Origin: CAG-791 sp963596015 | GTDB lineage: Bacteria; Bacillota; Clostridia; Lachnospirales; Lachnospiraceae | DNA: 61,929 bases | NCBI GenBank assembly: GCA_963596015.1 | Contig: CAVBJS010000010.1 | Location: 1-61,929 of the forward strand | Direction: 5' to 3' | Shown: one piece after another, positions 42,123 to 51,356 of the stretch | Numbering within the stretch: position 1 is the stretch's first letter | How the letters are laid out: each line of letters opens with the position of its first letter | Position numbers and translations under genes: made by a program | The notes under the pieces: model-generated | The model's input: only the letters and a program-made list of their open reading frames with translations | Databases searched by the model: none | Told to the model about the DNA's origin: nothing

Positions 42123-43151
42123 TTGGCACTTCATAAGAAAAAGGTATATCGCAGGAAAAAGCTGTTTCATACTAAAAAACAGATGCATGAGAATCCTCGG
42201 AGAAAAGAGAACTTTCAGGAAGATGGGAACTTTCAGGAGGAGATAGTTCAGAAGAAAGAAATAGCACATAAGAAAAAGAAAGGCAGGCCCCACCTTTTGG
42301 TAAGGCTGTTCCTTCATTTCCTGAAGGTGCTCCTTGGACTGGCGGTGCTGCTGGCGGCCCTGTGGGGATTTTTCACCTATACTGACAGCAAACAGAGTTT
42401 TACGGAAAGCTATTATCAGATCCAGTCGGATAAGCTGACGTCCAATATGCGGATCATCCAGCTCTCGGACCTGCATCTGCGGCAGTTCGGAGAGAACAAT
42501 GCAGAGCTGATCCAGCGCATTACGGCTCTTAAGCCGGATATCATCGTGATCACCGGCGACATGAATGACAAGCAGGTGGAGGACTACACGGTAGTCACCG
42601 ATCTGTGCGCAGCACTGACTGAAATCGCACCGGTATATTATGTGCCCGGCAACCATGAGTGGCCCAAGATCGTTTTTGAAAACAGCACCATACGGACAGA
42701 TCTGGAGGCAGTGGGCGTTCATTTTCTGGCAGATGAGACCGAGACGCTGGAAGTGAACGGAGATTCCGTTGCCATCGGCGGCATTGCAGAAGCGCCCGCT
42801 TCCTATGAGAAGTACGCAAAGGCATATCTGGAAGAATTTGAGGCATTAGATACTTTTAAGATCCTGTTGGTGCATTATCCGGAGTATTTCCTGAAAGACG
42901 GTGCGCTGGCGGATGCAGCCATCGACGTGGCATTCTGCGGTCATGCCCATGGCGGTCAGATCCGGATCCCCGGCATAGGAGGCCTGTATACCGTGGACCA
43001 GGGCTTTTTGCCGGATCTGACGGAAGGTGTCCATAAGGTGGGAGATGCCTTCGTGGTGATCAGTCGGGGACTGGGAGACGGGAAGGATAAGATCATTCCC
43101 CGGATCAATAATGCGCCGGAGCTTGTGATCGTAGATCTGAACTGGTTTTAA
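42123..43151 (+). CDS. Membrane-anchored metallophosphoesterase (YkuE/YaeI-like)
   Basis: 342 residues: a very basic N-tail (1-60), one helix (about 62-82), then a calcineurin-like domain with DLHLRQFG, TGDMNDKQ, PGNHEW and HAHGGQIRIPG, which supply the two-metal site. Related proteins cleave phosphodiester or pyrophosphate groups at the membrane surface; UDP-diacylglucosamine or lipid-pyrophosphate hydrolysis is possible. TTG 42123 with GGAGGTG at good spacing is the start, three bases after the Wzz-GGDEF gene. Its presence in a glycan operon suggests processing of a lipid-linked or phosphorylated intermediate. Confidence 0.85.
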   Translation: MALHKKKVYRRKKLFHTKKQMHENPRRKENFQEDGNFQEEIVQKKEIAHKKKKGRPHLLVRLFLHFLKVLLGLAVLLAALWGFFTYTDSKQSFTESYYQIQSDKLTSNMRIIQLSDLHLRQFGENNAELIQRITALKPDIIVITGDMNDKQVEDYTVVTDLCAALTEIAPVYYVPGNHEWPKIVFENSTIRTDLEAVGVHFLADETETLEVNGDSVAIGGIAEAPASYEKYAKAYLEEFEALDTFKILLVHYPEYFLKDGALADAAIDVAFCGHAHGGQIRIPGIGGLYTVDQGFLPDLTEGVHKVGDAFVVISRGLGDGKDKIIPRINNAPELVIVDLNWF

Positions 43152-43177
43152 CAGCCAGAGGCGCTAAGGAGGTAAGG

Positions 43178-44164
43178 ATGGAGCCCCTTGTCAGTATCAT
43201 TATTCCTGTCTATAACGTGGAATCCTATCTGCCGGCCTGCCTGGATAGCGTTCTGAGACAAAGCTACGGCAATCTGGAGATCCTGCTGATCGATGACGGC
43301 GCTACGGACCGCTGCCCGGCCATCTGTGAGGAATATGCCGGAAGAGATGACCGGATCAAAGTCATCCACCAGAAAAACGCAGGTCTTTCCGGGGCACGCA
43401 ATACCGGTCTTGACCATTGCACCGGCGAATATATTGCTTTTGTGGACAGCGACGACTTTATCCATCCCCGGTATGTGGAAAAACTGCTGCAGGCCTGTAC
43501 GGAAACCGGATGCGATATTGCCCTGGGATTTTTTGCGCGGGTTGGGGCAGATGCTGATCCCGATACACCGGCATACCGAAAGCTGCTTTCAAAGTCCGGC
43601 TATGACACTGTAACGGGACGGGAGGCCAATCATCGCCTGTATACAGACCGGTACTGGTCTCAGACCACTGTTGCCTGGAATAAGCTGTACCGGAGAAGGC
43701 TCTGGGATGCGGCCCGTTTTCCCGGCGTGATCCATGAGGATGAGGCACTGGTCTACCGGATCCTCTATCAGGCCGACTGGGTAACCTATGTACAGGAAGA
43801 TCTTTACTTTTACCGCAGCAATGATAAGGGGCTGATGGCCACCCGTTTTACGGCAAAATCTCCGGATAAGCTGACCATGCTGGAGATCATGGACAACCGG
43901 CTGGCATTTTACAGAGAAAAGGGAGAGAGCAGGCTGGAGGTGCTGACCGAAAACCGGGAATTTTTCATGGCAGTGGAGTATCTGCAGATCGTCTCTGACT
44001 GGCCGGTGGCGGATAAGGCACTTCTTCGCCGGTACCGCAGGAAAATACGGGAGCTGTATGTGCCTTTGCTTCGTTCCGACTATCCTGTGAAACGAAAGCT
44101 GTTTTATACCATGGCGCTTCTGGCACCAAAGCATTTTAAACGTCTGTATTGCATGAGGGAGTGA
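43178..44164 (+). CDS. Family-2 glycosyltransferase
   Basis: 328 residues, GT-A. VSIIIPVYNVESYLPACLDS opens the domain; nucleotide-binding LLIDDGATDRCP and metal-binding AFVDSDDFIHPRY follow, with VIHEDEALVYRIL as the base region. No membrane helices. AAGGAGG precedes the ATG. Adds a side or backbone sugar to the lipid-linked unit. Overlaps no gene but lies five bases before the next likely start. Confidence 0.93.
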   Translation: MEPLVSIIIPVYNVESYLPACLDSVLRQSYGNLEILLIDDGATDRCPAICEEYAGRDDRIKVIHQKNAGLSGARNTGLDHCTGEYIAFVDSDDFIHPRYVEKLLQACTETGCDIALGFFARVGADADPDTPAYRKLLSKSGYDTVTGREANHRLYTDRYWSQTTVAWNKLYRRRLWDAARFPGVIHEDEALVYRILYQADWVTYVQEDLYFYRSNDKGLMATRFTAKSPDKLTMLEIMDNRLAFYREKGESRLEVLTENREFFMAVEYLQIVSDWPVADKALLRRYRRKIRELYVPLLRSDYPVKRKLFYTMALLAPKHFKRLYCMRE

Positions 44165-44169
44165 CGACT

Positions 44170-45222
44170 TTGCCTGAATTTTCCATTATTATCCCAGTCT
44201 ATAACACACCGCCGGCATACCTTCGTCAGTGCGCCGCTTCCGTCAGTGCCCAGACCTGTGAGGATTTTGAGGTGATCCTGGTGGACGACGGGTCCATGGA
44301 CGAAGTGGCGAGGGCCTGCGATGCCTGCGCGGCGGCAGATGCGCGTTTTCACGTGATCCATAAAGAAAACGGCGGCGTCTCCTCCGCACGGAATGCAGGT
44401 CTTGGGGTGGCAGCGGGAAAGTGGCTTCTTTTCCTTGATCCGGATGACTGGTGGGAACAGGATCTGCTTACATCGGTACATGAACAGCTGGCGGGATATG
44501 AGCCGGATATGCTTGTCTTTGGATATTTCCGGGATTGCGGGGGTTCTTCCCAGCCCTGCGGGATGGAAACAGGAGAGCCGCTGCGGTTCGGTAAAAAAGA
44601 GCTGCTGCAGCAGCTGCAGCTGGGACTTTTAGACGAAAACCGCAGGCTGGTCAGGGTTTATTTCGGATCAGCGTGTCTGCAGGCGGTTCGAAGAGAGCTA
44701 GTGAACCGTTGGCAACTGCGTTTTGATGAAAAGCTTCGCCAGAGCGAAGATGCTCTGTGGGATATGGCATATCTGGAGCGCGCTGACAGTGTGGTGCTCT
44801 TAGACCGTCCGTTTTATCATTATCGCATTTACGAGACCTCCTGTTATCACCGGTACAATGCATATCTGCCGTCACAGATCGAGCAGATCAATACCGCTTT
44901 TTTGTCTTTTGGCAGGCAGTATCGGAAGGGGGAAGCCTATCAGAAGGCCTATGAGGCGTGGCTGATGAAGAAATATATGCAGCTGCTGAAAATGTATCTG
45001 TTTCATCCGGACAGCCCCCTGACAGAGCAGGAGAAGAAAAGGACCTGGAAGGAGCTGTGTCAGATCTGTCCCAGTCTGCAGCAGCTAAGGCATGGGGATC
45101 GGAAGGGGCTTACAGAGGGAAGGAAGATGTATGCACCAATGTGGTTCTTTGGTTTTCGACTGCCTTCTTATTTCCTGACATGTTTCTTTTATCGTTTGTT
45201 TGCGCGAAAGGGAAAAGTATAA
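44170..45222 (+). CDS. Family-2 glycosyltransferase
   Basis: 350 residues, GT-A. EFSIIIPVYNTPPAYLRQC, VILVDDGSMDEVARAC, LFLDPDDWWEQD and RQSEDALWDMAYLE give the donor site, metal site and base. TTG 44170 is preferred because GAGGGAG, formed by the end of the previous gene, is eight bases before it and MPEFSIIIPVYN is a standard start; a TTG at 44149 overlapping the previous gene is possible. Last gene of the glycan operon. Confidence 0.9.
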   Translation: MPEFSIIIPVYNTPPAYLRQCAASVSAQTCEDFEVILVDDGSMDEVARACDACAAADARFHVIHKENGGVSSARNAGLGVAAGKWLLFLDPDDWWEQDLLTSVHEQLAGYEPDMLVFGYFRDCGGSSQPCGMETGEPLRFGKKELLQQLQLGLLDENRRLVRVYFGSACLQAVRRELVNRWQLRFDEKLRQSEDALWDMAYLERADSVVLLDRPFYHYRIYETSCYHRYNAYLPSQIEQINTAFLSFGRQYRKGEAYQKAYEAWLMKKYMQLLKMYLFHPDSPLTEQEKKRTWKELCQICPSLQQLRHGDRKGLTEGRKMYAPMWFFGFRLPSYFLTCFFYRLFARKGKV

Positions 45223-45252
45223 GATTTATACAGGGGAAAGGAGTGAACAGGG

Positions 45253-46962
45253 ATGCATAGAACAACGAAGAAAAAGCTTCACTCCAGCCGCTCGGTACTG
45301 ATGGCGCTGATCGCAGGCTATGCAGGCATATTGATGCTGCTTTTGCTTTTGGATGTCATGCTGCTGGTCAATCAGCGCACCACCTGGGAAAAGAGTGTGG
45401 AGGACAAGATCAGTACCAGGATCACTGCCTATGAGCAGGAGATGACTGCCATCAATAATTACATGTACAATGTTTATGCAGACAGGAATTTCCAGGAGCT
45501 GGGGCAGAAGAAAAACAGCGCAGAGCTCTACGATAATGTATATGCTATGCGCACGGGACTGGATCAGTTTCAGATGCTCTATGACCATTTCGACGAGTAT
45601 TACATCCGCTATGGGGACGGAAACACATACTATCGGATGAACACATCCCAGAACATCAACTATGAAAATGAGGAATCTCTCCACACCTATCTGCTGAACC
45701 TGGCCACAGAGGGGGCGGGACTTCAGAGACAGTATGTGACCTTGCCGTCGAGGGATGCCTATTCCCTGACAATCTATTTTCGCGGCAGAAATCTGCTGGC
45801 AGGGATCTACAATCTCTCCGGTATGGCGCAGGAAATATGCGGCAGCGTAGAGGGCTGCGCAGACAGCCGGGTGCTTTTGGCAGAGGATCTGGAGAAGGAA
45901 GAGATAACAGCGGCCTATCCTGTGGCAGAAAAGATCGTAAATGAGCAGAGCGTCAGTATCCGTAAGGGCTGGAACAGCATCGAGTTTGCTTTTCCGGTAC
46001 AAAACGGGGCCTTCTGGATCGTGGCGCAGATTGACAGACCGGCCGGCGCTCTATGGACGCCGCTGGCAGTCGTTATGTTCCTGATCACCATCTTCTCTGC
46101 ATGTGCTCTGTTCTGGATCTGTGCCATCATGAACAAATTTTATTTCCGCCCCATCTATCAGCTGGTGGGTGTCATGGAGGACTACCGCAGACAGGCGGTG
46201 GGGGAGATCCCGGATCTGCAGTTTCGTTTCTACGAGTTGGATTTGGTGAACAGGACTCTGTCCGAGATGGTAGAGGTGCTCAAGCGGCAGAAGAACAGCA
46301 TCTATGAGGAGCAGCTCAACCGGCAGGAGACAGAGCTGCAGCTGCGGCAGATTCAGCTTCAGCCCCACTTTTTCCTGAACTGTATGAAGGTCATGAACAC
46401 TATGGCGGTAAATGCGGGAATGGAGGATCTGCAGCAGCTGGTACTGAAGATATCCAACTATCTGCGGTATCTGCTGACCAATGACCGGATGACCATTCTG
46501 CTTCGGGAGGAGCTGGCCTTTACCAGAGAATATGTGGACCTGCAGAATATGCTGACAGGGCGACATATCGAACTGACGGTGGAAGAAGAGGGAGAGCTGG
46601 GAGACTGGACGGTGCCGATCCTGTGTATCCAGAGCTTTGTGGAGAACAGTATCAAGTATGTGAATCCTCAGAATAACCGGGTGGACATTCATGTGAGTAT
46701 CCTGCGGCTGGACATGGAGGAAGAGGGAAGGCAGGTCCTTGATATCACCGTACAGGATTCCGGAGACGGGTATCCGGAATCTATGCTGCCCCGTATGAAT
46801 GCCCGGGGGGATTACGAAGGGGCCGGCATCGGCATCAATAATATTAAGAGAAGGATCGAACTGCTCTACGGTGAGACGGCGGAGTACAGCTTTTATAATA
46901 TGGACGGCGCGGTAAGTGAGCTGATCCTGCCGCCGGAAACAAGCAGCGGGATAGAGAGATAG
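45253..46962 (+). CDS. YesM/LytS-type sensor histidine kinase
   Basis: 569 residues: helix one (about 17-38), extracellular sensor (40-265), helix two (about 268-290), HAMP-like linker, then a His_kinase domain with phospho-acceptor His372 in LQPHFFLNCMKVMN and an ATPase domain with ENSIKYV, DSGDGYPESM and GAGIGINNIKRR. This family senses sugars or cell-wall stress and pairs with YesN-type AraC regulators. The partner gene follows after 78 bp, and a sugar ABC transporter after that, so it likely senses an oligosaccharide. AAAGGAG precedes the ATG. Confidence 0.93.
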   Translation: MHRTTKKKLHSSRSVLMALIAGYAGILMLLLLLDVMLLVNQRTTWEKSVEDKISTRITAYEQEMTAINNYMYNVYADRNFQELGQKKNSAELYDNVYAMRTGLDQFQMLYDHFDEYYIRYGDGNTYYRMNTSQNINYENEESLHTYLLNLATEGAGLQRQYVTLPSRDAYSLTIYFRGRNLLAGIYNLSGMAQEICGSVEGCADSRVLLAEDLEKEEITAAYPVAEKIVNEQSVSIRKGWNSIEFAFPVQNGAFWIVAQIDRPAGALWTPLAVVMFLITIFSACALFWICAIMNKFYFRPIYQLVGVMEDYRRQAVGEIPDLQFRFYELDLVNRTLSEMVEVLKRQKNSIYEEQLNRQETELQLRQIQLQPHFFLNCMKVMNTMAVNAGMEDLQQLVLKISNYLRYLLTNDRMTILLREELAFTREYVDLQNMLTGRHIELTVEEEGELGDWTVPILCIQSFVENSIKYVNPQNNRVDIHVSILRLDMEEEGRQVLDITVQDSGDGYPESMLPRMNARGDYEGAGIGINNIKRRIELLYGETAEYSFYNMDGAVSELILPPETSSGIER

Positions 46963-47040
46963 TGCCAAGAGCAGCGCTGTGAAAGATCTGCGATCTTCGT
47001 CATCTCTTTACGGCAAAGCAGCGCAGAAATGGGGACGGGA

Positions 47041-48303
47041 ATGAAATTATTGATTGTAGATGACCAGCAGGCCATCACGGAAAGTATCAGAACGGGGATC
47101 CGCTGGGAAGAGGCCGGCGTAGAGGAGGTCTTTACGGCCAACAGCGCCGATGAGGCCAAGCTGCTGATCACCAATTTTCCGGTGGATGTGCTGCTGACAG
47201 ACATTGAGATGCCGGGGGACAGCGGCCTTGCCCTGGTGCGGTGGGTGAAGGAAAAGAATTTTTCCATCAAAAGTATTTTTCTGACGTCCCATGCGGATTT
47301 TTCCTATGCCAAAGAGGCCATCGGTTTAGGGGGCGTGGATTATATCCTGCAGCCCGCCCGGTATGAGGAGATACAGGCGGCGGTAGCCAGAGCCTGCGAG
47401 CAGATCAAGGAGGCCAGGAAGATCAGCTGGATGCGGGAGATGGAGCAGACCCTGCAGGATCAGAAGGACGTTTTTCTCTGTTCCATGATCGCCCAGGCGG
47501 AGCTGGGAAACCGAGGCGGCGCCGGAGATGTGCTTCACCAGATCCTGCAAGTCCTTGACCGGACCGGAGAGGACCAGGTGCTGGGCATGGTGCAGATCGC
47601 CATGAAGGAGCAGCCCCGGGAGATCGATGAGTGGTCGGAGGGAATAGGAGAAAAGGTCTTTAACAATGTGCTGGATGAGATCTTTGAGGACACAGGCGCA
47701 GAGATCTGCACTACCCTACGAGAACAGCTGTACAGCATCCTGGTGATCTGCGGGAAGACCGAACTGGACGAGGAACTGTGGCTGCAGAAGCTGGAGCGCT
47801 ACTATCATTTTCTGGATGAGAAGGTCCGTATGGCACCCCAGATCAGTTACAGCACTCTTATGCAGGTCACGGATCCCTCCCTGACGGAAAAGTGCTGCGC
47901 CTTTTATACCAAGCCGGGACACCGGATCCATGTGGCGAAGGGACTGTATCCGGAGACGGAAGGCCCGCGGGACGAAAATGATGAACGGATCCGGAAGGCC
48001 GAAGAGTATATCCACAGCCATATTTACAAGAATATCTCCCGGGCAGAGGTGGCAGAGGTGGTTTACCTCAATGAGGAGTATTTCTCCAAGCTCTTCAGCA
48101 AGTACACCGGCTGGACCTTTAAGGATTATGTGATCAAGGAAAAAATGAAGGTAGCCAGCCAACTGCTGGCCAATACCAACCTGTCTGTCAGCGTCATCGC
48201 TACCAAGACCGGCTTTGATAACTTTTCTCACTTTTCCAGAACCTTTAAAAAGCTGACGGATATGACACCCCAGGAGTACAGAAAGAGTCATCAGAAGGGG
48301 TAG
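47041..48303 (+). CDS. YesN-type response regulator with AraC DNA-binding domain
   Basis: 420 residues: receiver domain with Asp7/Asp8 and phospho-acceptor Asp54 in LLTDIEMPGD, a helical middle, and a C-terminal AraC domain with two helix-turn-helices (AEVAEVVYLNEEYFSKLF and SVIATKTGFDNFSHFSRTFK). The receiver lysine normally found before proline (LKP) is glutamine here (YILQPAR), which may change how phosphorylation switches the protein. ATG 47041 gives the usual MKLLIVDD start; ATG 47029 is in frame. Likely activates the transporter genes downstream. Confidence 0.92.
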   Translation: MKLLIVDDQQAITESIRTGIRWEEAGVEEVFTANSADEAKLLITNFPVDVLLTDIEMPGDSGLALVRWVKEKNFSIKSIFLTSHADFSYAKEAIGLGGVDYILQPARYEEIQAAVARACEQIKEARKISWMREMEQTLQDQKDVFLCSMIAQAELGNRGGAGDVLHQILQVLDRTGEDQVLGMVQIAMKEQPREIDEWSEGIGEKVFNNVLDEIFEDTGAEICTTLREQLYSILVICGKTELDEELWLQKLERYYHFLDEKVRMAPQISYSTLMQVTDPSLTEKCCAFYTKPGHRIHVAKGLYPETEGPRDENDERIRKAEEYIHSHIYKNISRAEVAEVVYLNEEYFSKLFSKYTGWTFKDYVIKEKMKVASQLLANTNLSVSVIATKTGFDNFSHFSRTFKKLTDMTPQEYRKSHQKG

Positions 48304-48395
48304 GGGAAAAGCATGACACGAACAGAACAATAATATCCCGTTTTGAACATTTTTTTGAATATTTGACATTTTCAGTTCACAAAATGTACATTTTT

Positions 48396-48432
48396 AAAAC
48401 ACATTCCTGGCAGAGGGGTGTGTTTTCTTTTT
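48396..48432 (+). terminator. Terminator after the response-regulator gene
   Basis: AAAACACA (48396-48403) pairs with TGTGTTTT (48419-48426), followed by CTTTTT. A TTGACA at 48363-48368 just before it could be a promoter reading into the transporter unit, in which case the hairpin would act as an attenuator. Confidence 0.7.
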
Positions 48433-48459
48433 GTAAAATAAAGTCATCAAACAGGTCGG

Positions 48460-48670
48460 CGATGCCGCAGGCAAGCTGCGCGTCCAAGACTACAGGGAGA
48501 AGCTGCAGGCAAGCTGCAGCTTGGAAAGGGCTGTTTGAAGGAAATGCTCGATAGCATTTCCTTCAAACCCATGGATGCCGCAAGCGTCATCCATGGGAGA
48601 TCGCATCGGAGAATTCGCCTTCGCGAAATTCTCCTCACGAAGCTGCAGCAAGCTGCAGCTTGGAAAGGGA
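48460..48670 (+). repeat. Multi-hairpin leader element, copy 5, with extra D hairpins
   Basis: Two D-like hairpins come first (near 48461-48488 and AAGCTGCAG/CTGCAGCTT at 48500-48522, each followed by purine-rich sequence), then A: GTTTGAAGGAAATGC (48533-48547) with GCATTTCCTTCAAAC (48554-48568), B: CCATGGATGCCG with CGTCATCCATGG (48569-48596), C: 48608-48634, D: 48640-48661, ending GGAAAGGGA before the start at 48675. Confidence 0.88.
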
Positions 48671-48674
48671 AGAT

Positions 48675-50195
48675 ATGAAAAAGAAATTCTGGAAAAAAGC
48701 AGCAGCGTTGGCTATGGCGGCTTCCTTTATGGTGACCGCAGCAGGCTGCGGCGGATCCTCGGATACCGCTGCAAGCTCCTCCGGTGATTCCACAGCCAGT
48801 GCAAGTGGAGATGTTCCCACCGTATCTTTTGTATGCCCCACCTTTTATGATGTGAGCCAGGCGCAGGCAGTAGAGGATGCCATCAACGCCATTACCGCTG
48901 ATAAGTATGGCGTAAAGATGAAATTCACCTACGTAGAAGGCGGCAACTGGACCCAGCAGTCCAACATGCTGCTGACCGGCGATGAGGCAGATATCATCAT
49001 GGTCTTCGGCACACCTCTTCTGACCTATGCAAAGAACGGCCAGCTGACAGACCTGACAGACTATTATGCCACCGCCAGCGAAGAGTTCAAGAGTGCCACC
49101 GCCAGCTTTATGGATGATGAAGTGTTAAAGTGTACTTCTGTAAACGGAAAGCTTTACGGCTTGCCGAACTTCCGTAACCAAGGTGATACCGTGGTACTGG
49201 AAATGACCCATGATGTGGCTGCGCAGTACGGACTGACCGGCGGACAGTCACTGACACTGGATGAAGTAGACGAGCTGTTGGGTAAGATCCACGCAGATTA
49301 TCCTGATAAATATGCCATCGTTCCCCAGGGTCAGAACAACATGACCAACGGTGACTGGACATGGGACGGCCTGGGCGATAAGTCCTTCGTAGGTGTGGTA
49401 AATGTCTTTGAGGACGACACCACCGTAATGAATCTTTTTGAGAACGAAGGATTCAAGGACTTCACCAAGCACTCCAGATACTGGTATGAGCAGGGCTACA
49501 TGATGCCTGACTGCCTGAGCAACACCGAAGGCGGCGAGGCTTTGATCGACAACGATCGTGCAGTGACCACCATCAACAACGGCAACTGGTACACCGATGA
49601 GAACTTCGTACAGGGCAAGTACACCAGAGTAGTGATCTGTCAGCCGAAGGCTATGACTACCACCATCAACGGTATGTGCTGGGCCATCAGTGCTAACTCC
49701 AAGAATAAGGATGCGGCATGGAAGATGATGGAAGCCCTTTATATGGACGAAGATGTGATCAAGCTCCTGGTCAATGGTATTGAAGGCAGCAACTATGTAT
49801 TGACCGATGACGGACTGGCAGCATTCCCGGAAGGAACCGATTACAACAACTGCGGTTATGCAGCTATGCAGCAGCTCTGGGCATATCCCAACAGCAGCCT
49901 GGCTTACATCCGTGAGGACCTGGGCGCAAGCTACAACGAGGATCTGAACAACTACAACAAGAACGTACACAGAAGTACCGGTTATGGCTTCTGCTTCGAT
50001 ACCACCAATGTAACCGATGAGTACAGTGCATGCGTCAACGTTATGAGCAAGTACTATCAGGCACTGCTGATGGGTGCGGTAGATCCCGATGAGACGATCC
50101 CGCAGGCTCTAGAGGAGTTTGAGGCAGCAGGAATCGACAAGGTCATCGCTGAAAAGCAGTCCCAGTTCGATGCATGGCTTGCAGAAAATAAGTAA
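48675..50195 (+). CDS. Extracellular solute-binding lipoprotein of a sugar ABC transporter
   Basis: 506 residues: signal peptide with lipobox TAAGC, lipidated Cys25, a Ser/Thr/Ala linker, then a family-1 type binding protein (LplA/YtcQ size). Features include SFVCPTFYDVSQAQ, DIIMVFGTPLLTYAKNGQL and many Trp/Tyr residues for sugar stacking. ATG 48675 is set by GGAAAGGGA of the leader element; an upstream in-frame ATG at 48660 lacks a site and a signal start. It feeds the two permeases downstream. No ATPase gene is in the unit, as usual for this class, which shares an MsmX-type ATPase. Confidence 0.93.
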   Translation: MKKKFWKKAAALAMAASFMVTAAGCGGSSDTAASSSGDSTASASGDVPTVSFVCPTFYDVSQAQAVEDAINAITADKYGVKMKFTYVEGGNWTQQSNMLLTGDEADIIMVFGTPLLTYAKNGQLTDLTDYYATASEEFKSATASFMDDEVLKCTSVNGKLYGLPNFRNQGDTVVLEMTHDVAAQYGLTGGQSLTLDEVDELLGKIHADYPDKYAIVPQGQNNMTNGDWTWDGLGDKSFVGVVNVFEDDTTVMNLFENEGFKDFTKHSRYWYEQGYMMPDCLSNTEGGEALIDNDRAVTTINNGNWYTDENFVQGKYTRVVICQPKAMTTTINGMCWAISANSKNKDAAWKMMEALYMDEDVIKLLVNGIEGSNYVLTDDGLAAFPEGTDYNNCGYAAMQQLWAYPNSSLAYIREDLGASYNEDLNNYNKNVHRSTGYGFCFDTTNVTDEYSACVNVMSKYYQALLMGAVDPDETIPQALEEFEAAGIDKVIAEKQSQFDAWLAENK

Positions 50196-50208
50196 GAAGT
50201 AAAGACCT

Positions 50209-50250
50209 GAGCGGTCCGGTGGAGACTTCGGCCGGACCGCTTCTTCTTTT
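50209..50250 (+). terminator. Intra-operon terminator after the binding-protein gene
   Basis: GCGGTCCGG (50211-50219) pairs with CCGGACCGC (50232-50240), followed by TTCTTCTTTT. Partial readthrough would give more binding protein than permease, a common arrangement. Confidence 0.85.
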
Positions 50251-50270
50251 CCGGGAAAAGGAAAGGGTGG

Positions 50271-51203
50271 ATGCGTATGAATTCAAAAACTAAAAAGCCC
50301 ATTAAGATCAGAAAGAGCTCCCTGGCACTGATTTCCATGACCATTCCGGGGCTGGTGTATCTGCTGATCAATAACTATCTGCCTATGGCAGGTCTGGTGA
50401 TCGCCTTTAAGCGCTACGATTACAGCAAGGGGATCTGGGCAAGCCCCTGGGCAGGCTTTAGCAATTTTACCTATCTGTTCAAGACCCAGGATGCCTTAAA
50501 CATCATCCGGAATACCATTCTGTATAATCTGGTATTCATCGCCCTGGGCACGGTGGTGGCAGTGGTCATCGCCATTTTACTGAATTTCCTGAAGGGCAAG
50601 CTCAATAAAAAGGTTTACCAGACTCTGATCCTGGTGCCGTATCTGGTATCCATGGTCATTGTATCCTACATCGTCTATGGCTTCCTTTCCACAGAGTCCG
50701 GCTTTTTAAATAAGGCCATCGAGGCTTTGGGCGGTCATTCCCTGAACTGGTATACCACCTCCAAGTACTGGCCTTTCATTCTGACCTTCGTCAATCTGTG
50801 GAAGGGTTTTGGCTACACCAGTATCCTGTACTATGCGACGGTCATCGGCATTGACTCCTCCCTCTACGAGGCGGCAGCCATCGACGGCGCTACGACCTGG
50901 AAATCCATCGTCCACGTCACCTTACCGGGACTTAAGACTACCATCATCACTATGGTATTGCTGCAGGTAGGCAGAATGTTCTTCTCTGATTTCGGTCTGT
51001 TCTACCAGGTACCCATGCATTCCGGTATCATCGCCGATGTGACAGATACCATCGATGTATATGTATACAAGGGACTGACACAGCTTAATGATATCGGCAG
51101 ATCCTCTGCAGCAGGCTTTTTGCAGTCTGTGCTGGGCTTTGTATTGATCCTGGTGGTCAACTTCATCGTTCGCAAGCTGGACGAAGACAGTGCCCTTTTC
51201 TAG
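50271..51203 (+). CDS. Sugar ABC transporter permease (LplB-like)
   Basis: 310 residues with six membrane helices. The EAA loop that contacts the ATPase is seen as YEAAAIDGATTWKSIVHVTLPG. LVYLLINNYLPMAGLVIAFK and RYDYSKGIWASPWAGFSNF are typical of LplB/YtcP-type first permeases. ATG 50271 or 50277 is the start, with AAAGGGTGG before it. Works with the lipoprotein upstream and the second permease downstream. Confidence 0.95.
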   Translation: MRMNSKTKKPIKIRKSSLALISMTIPGLVYLLINNYLPMAGLVIAFKRYDYSKGIWASPWAGFSNFTYLFKTQDALNIIRNTILYNLVFIALGTVVAVVIAILLNFLKGKLNKKVYQTLILVPYLVSMVIVSYIVYGFLSTESGFLNKAIEALGGHSLNWYTTSKYWPFILTFVNLWKGFGYTSILYYATVIGIDSSLYEAAAIDGATTWKSIVHVTLPGLKTTIITMVLLQVGRMFFSDFGLFYQVPMHSGIIADVTDTIDVYVYKGLTQLNDIGRSSAAGFLQSVLGFVLILVVNFIVRKLDEDSALF

Positions 51204-51210
51204 GAGCAAA

Positions 51211-51350
51211 CGATTTAAAGCTATGCCGGGCGGCATTGCTTTAAAACGGCGTTGCTGTCGTAAACGCCATCAATGGGTGATCGCATCGTAGGATCCGCCT
51301 GGGCGAAATTTTTCTCACAAAGCCGCGATAAATGGCGGCATAGAAAGGAA
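51211..51350 (+). repeat. Multi-hairpin leader element, copy 6 (degenerate)
   Basis: A: CGATTTAAAGC with GCTTTAAAACG (51211-51248). B: GGCGTTGCTGTCGTAAACGCC region (to 51275). C is decayed (GTAGGATCCGCC...). D: GCCGCGATAAATGGCGGC (51322-51339). Ends AGAAAGGAAA before the permease start at 51357. Confidence 0.7.
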
Positions 51351-51356
51351 ACGACT

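Noticed and set aside
48363..48391. TTGACA/TACATT as the definite promoter of the sugar ABC operon
   Set aside because: The spacer is 18 bp, the -10 is weak and it overlaps the terminator of the preceding gene, so it is only mentioned.
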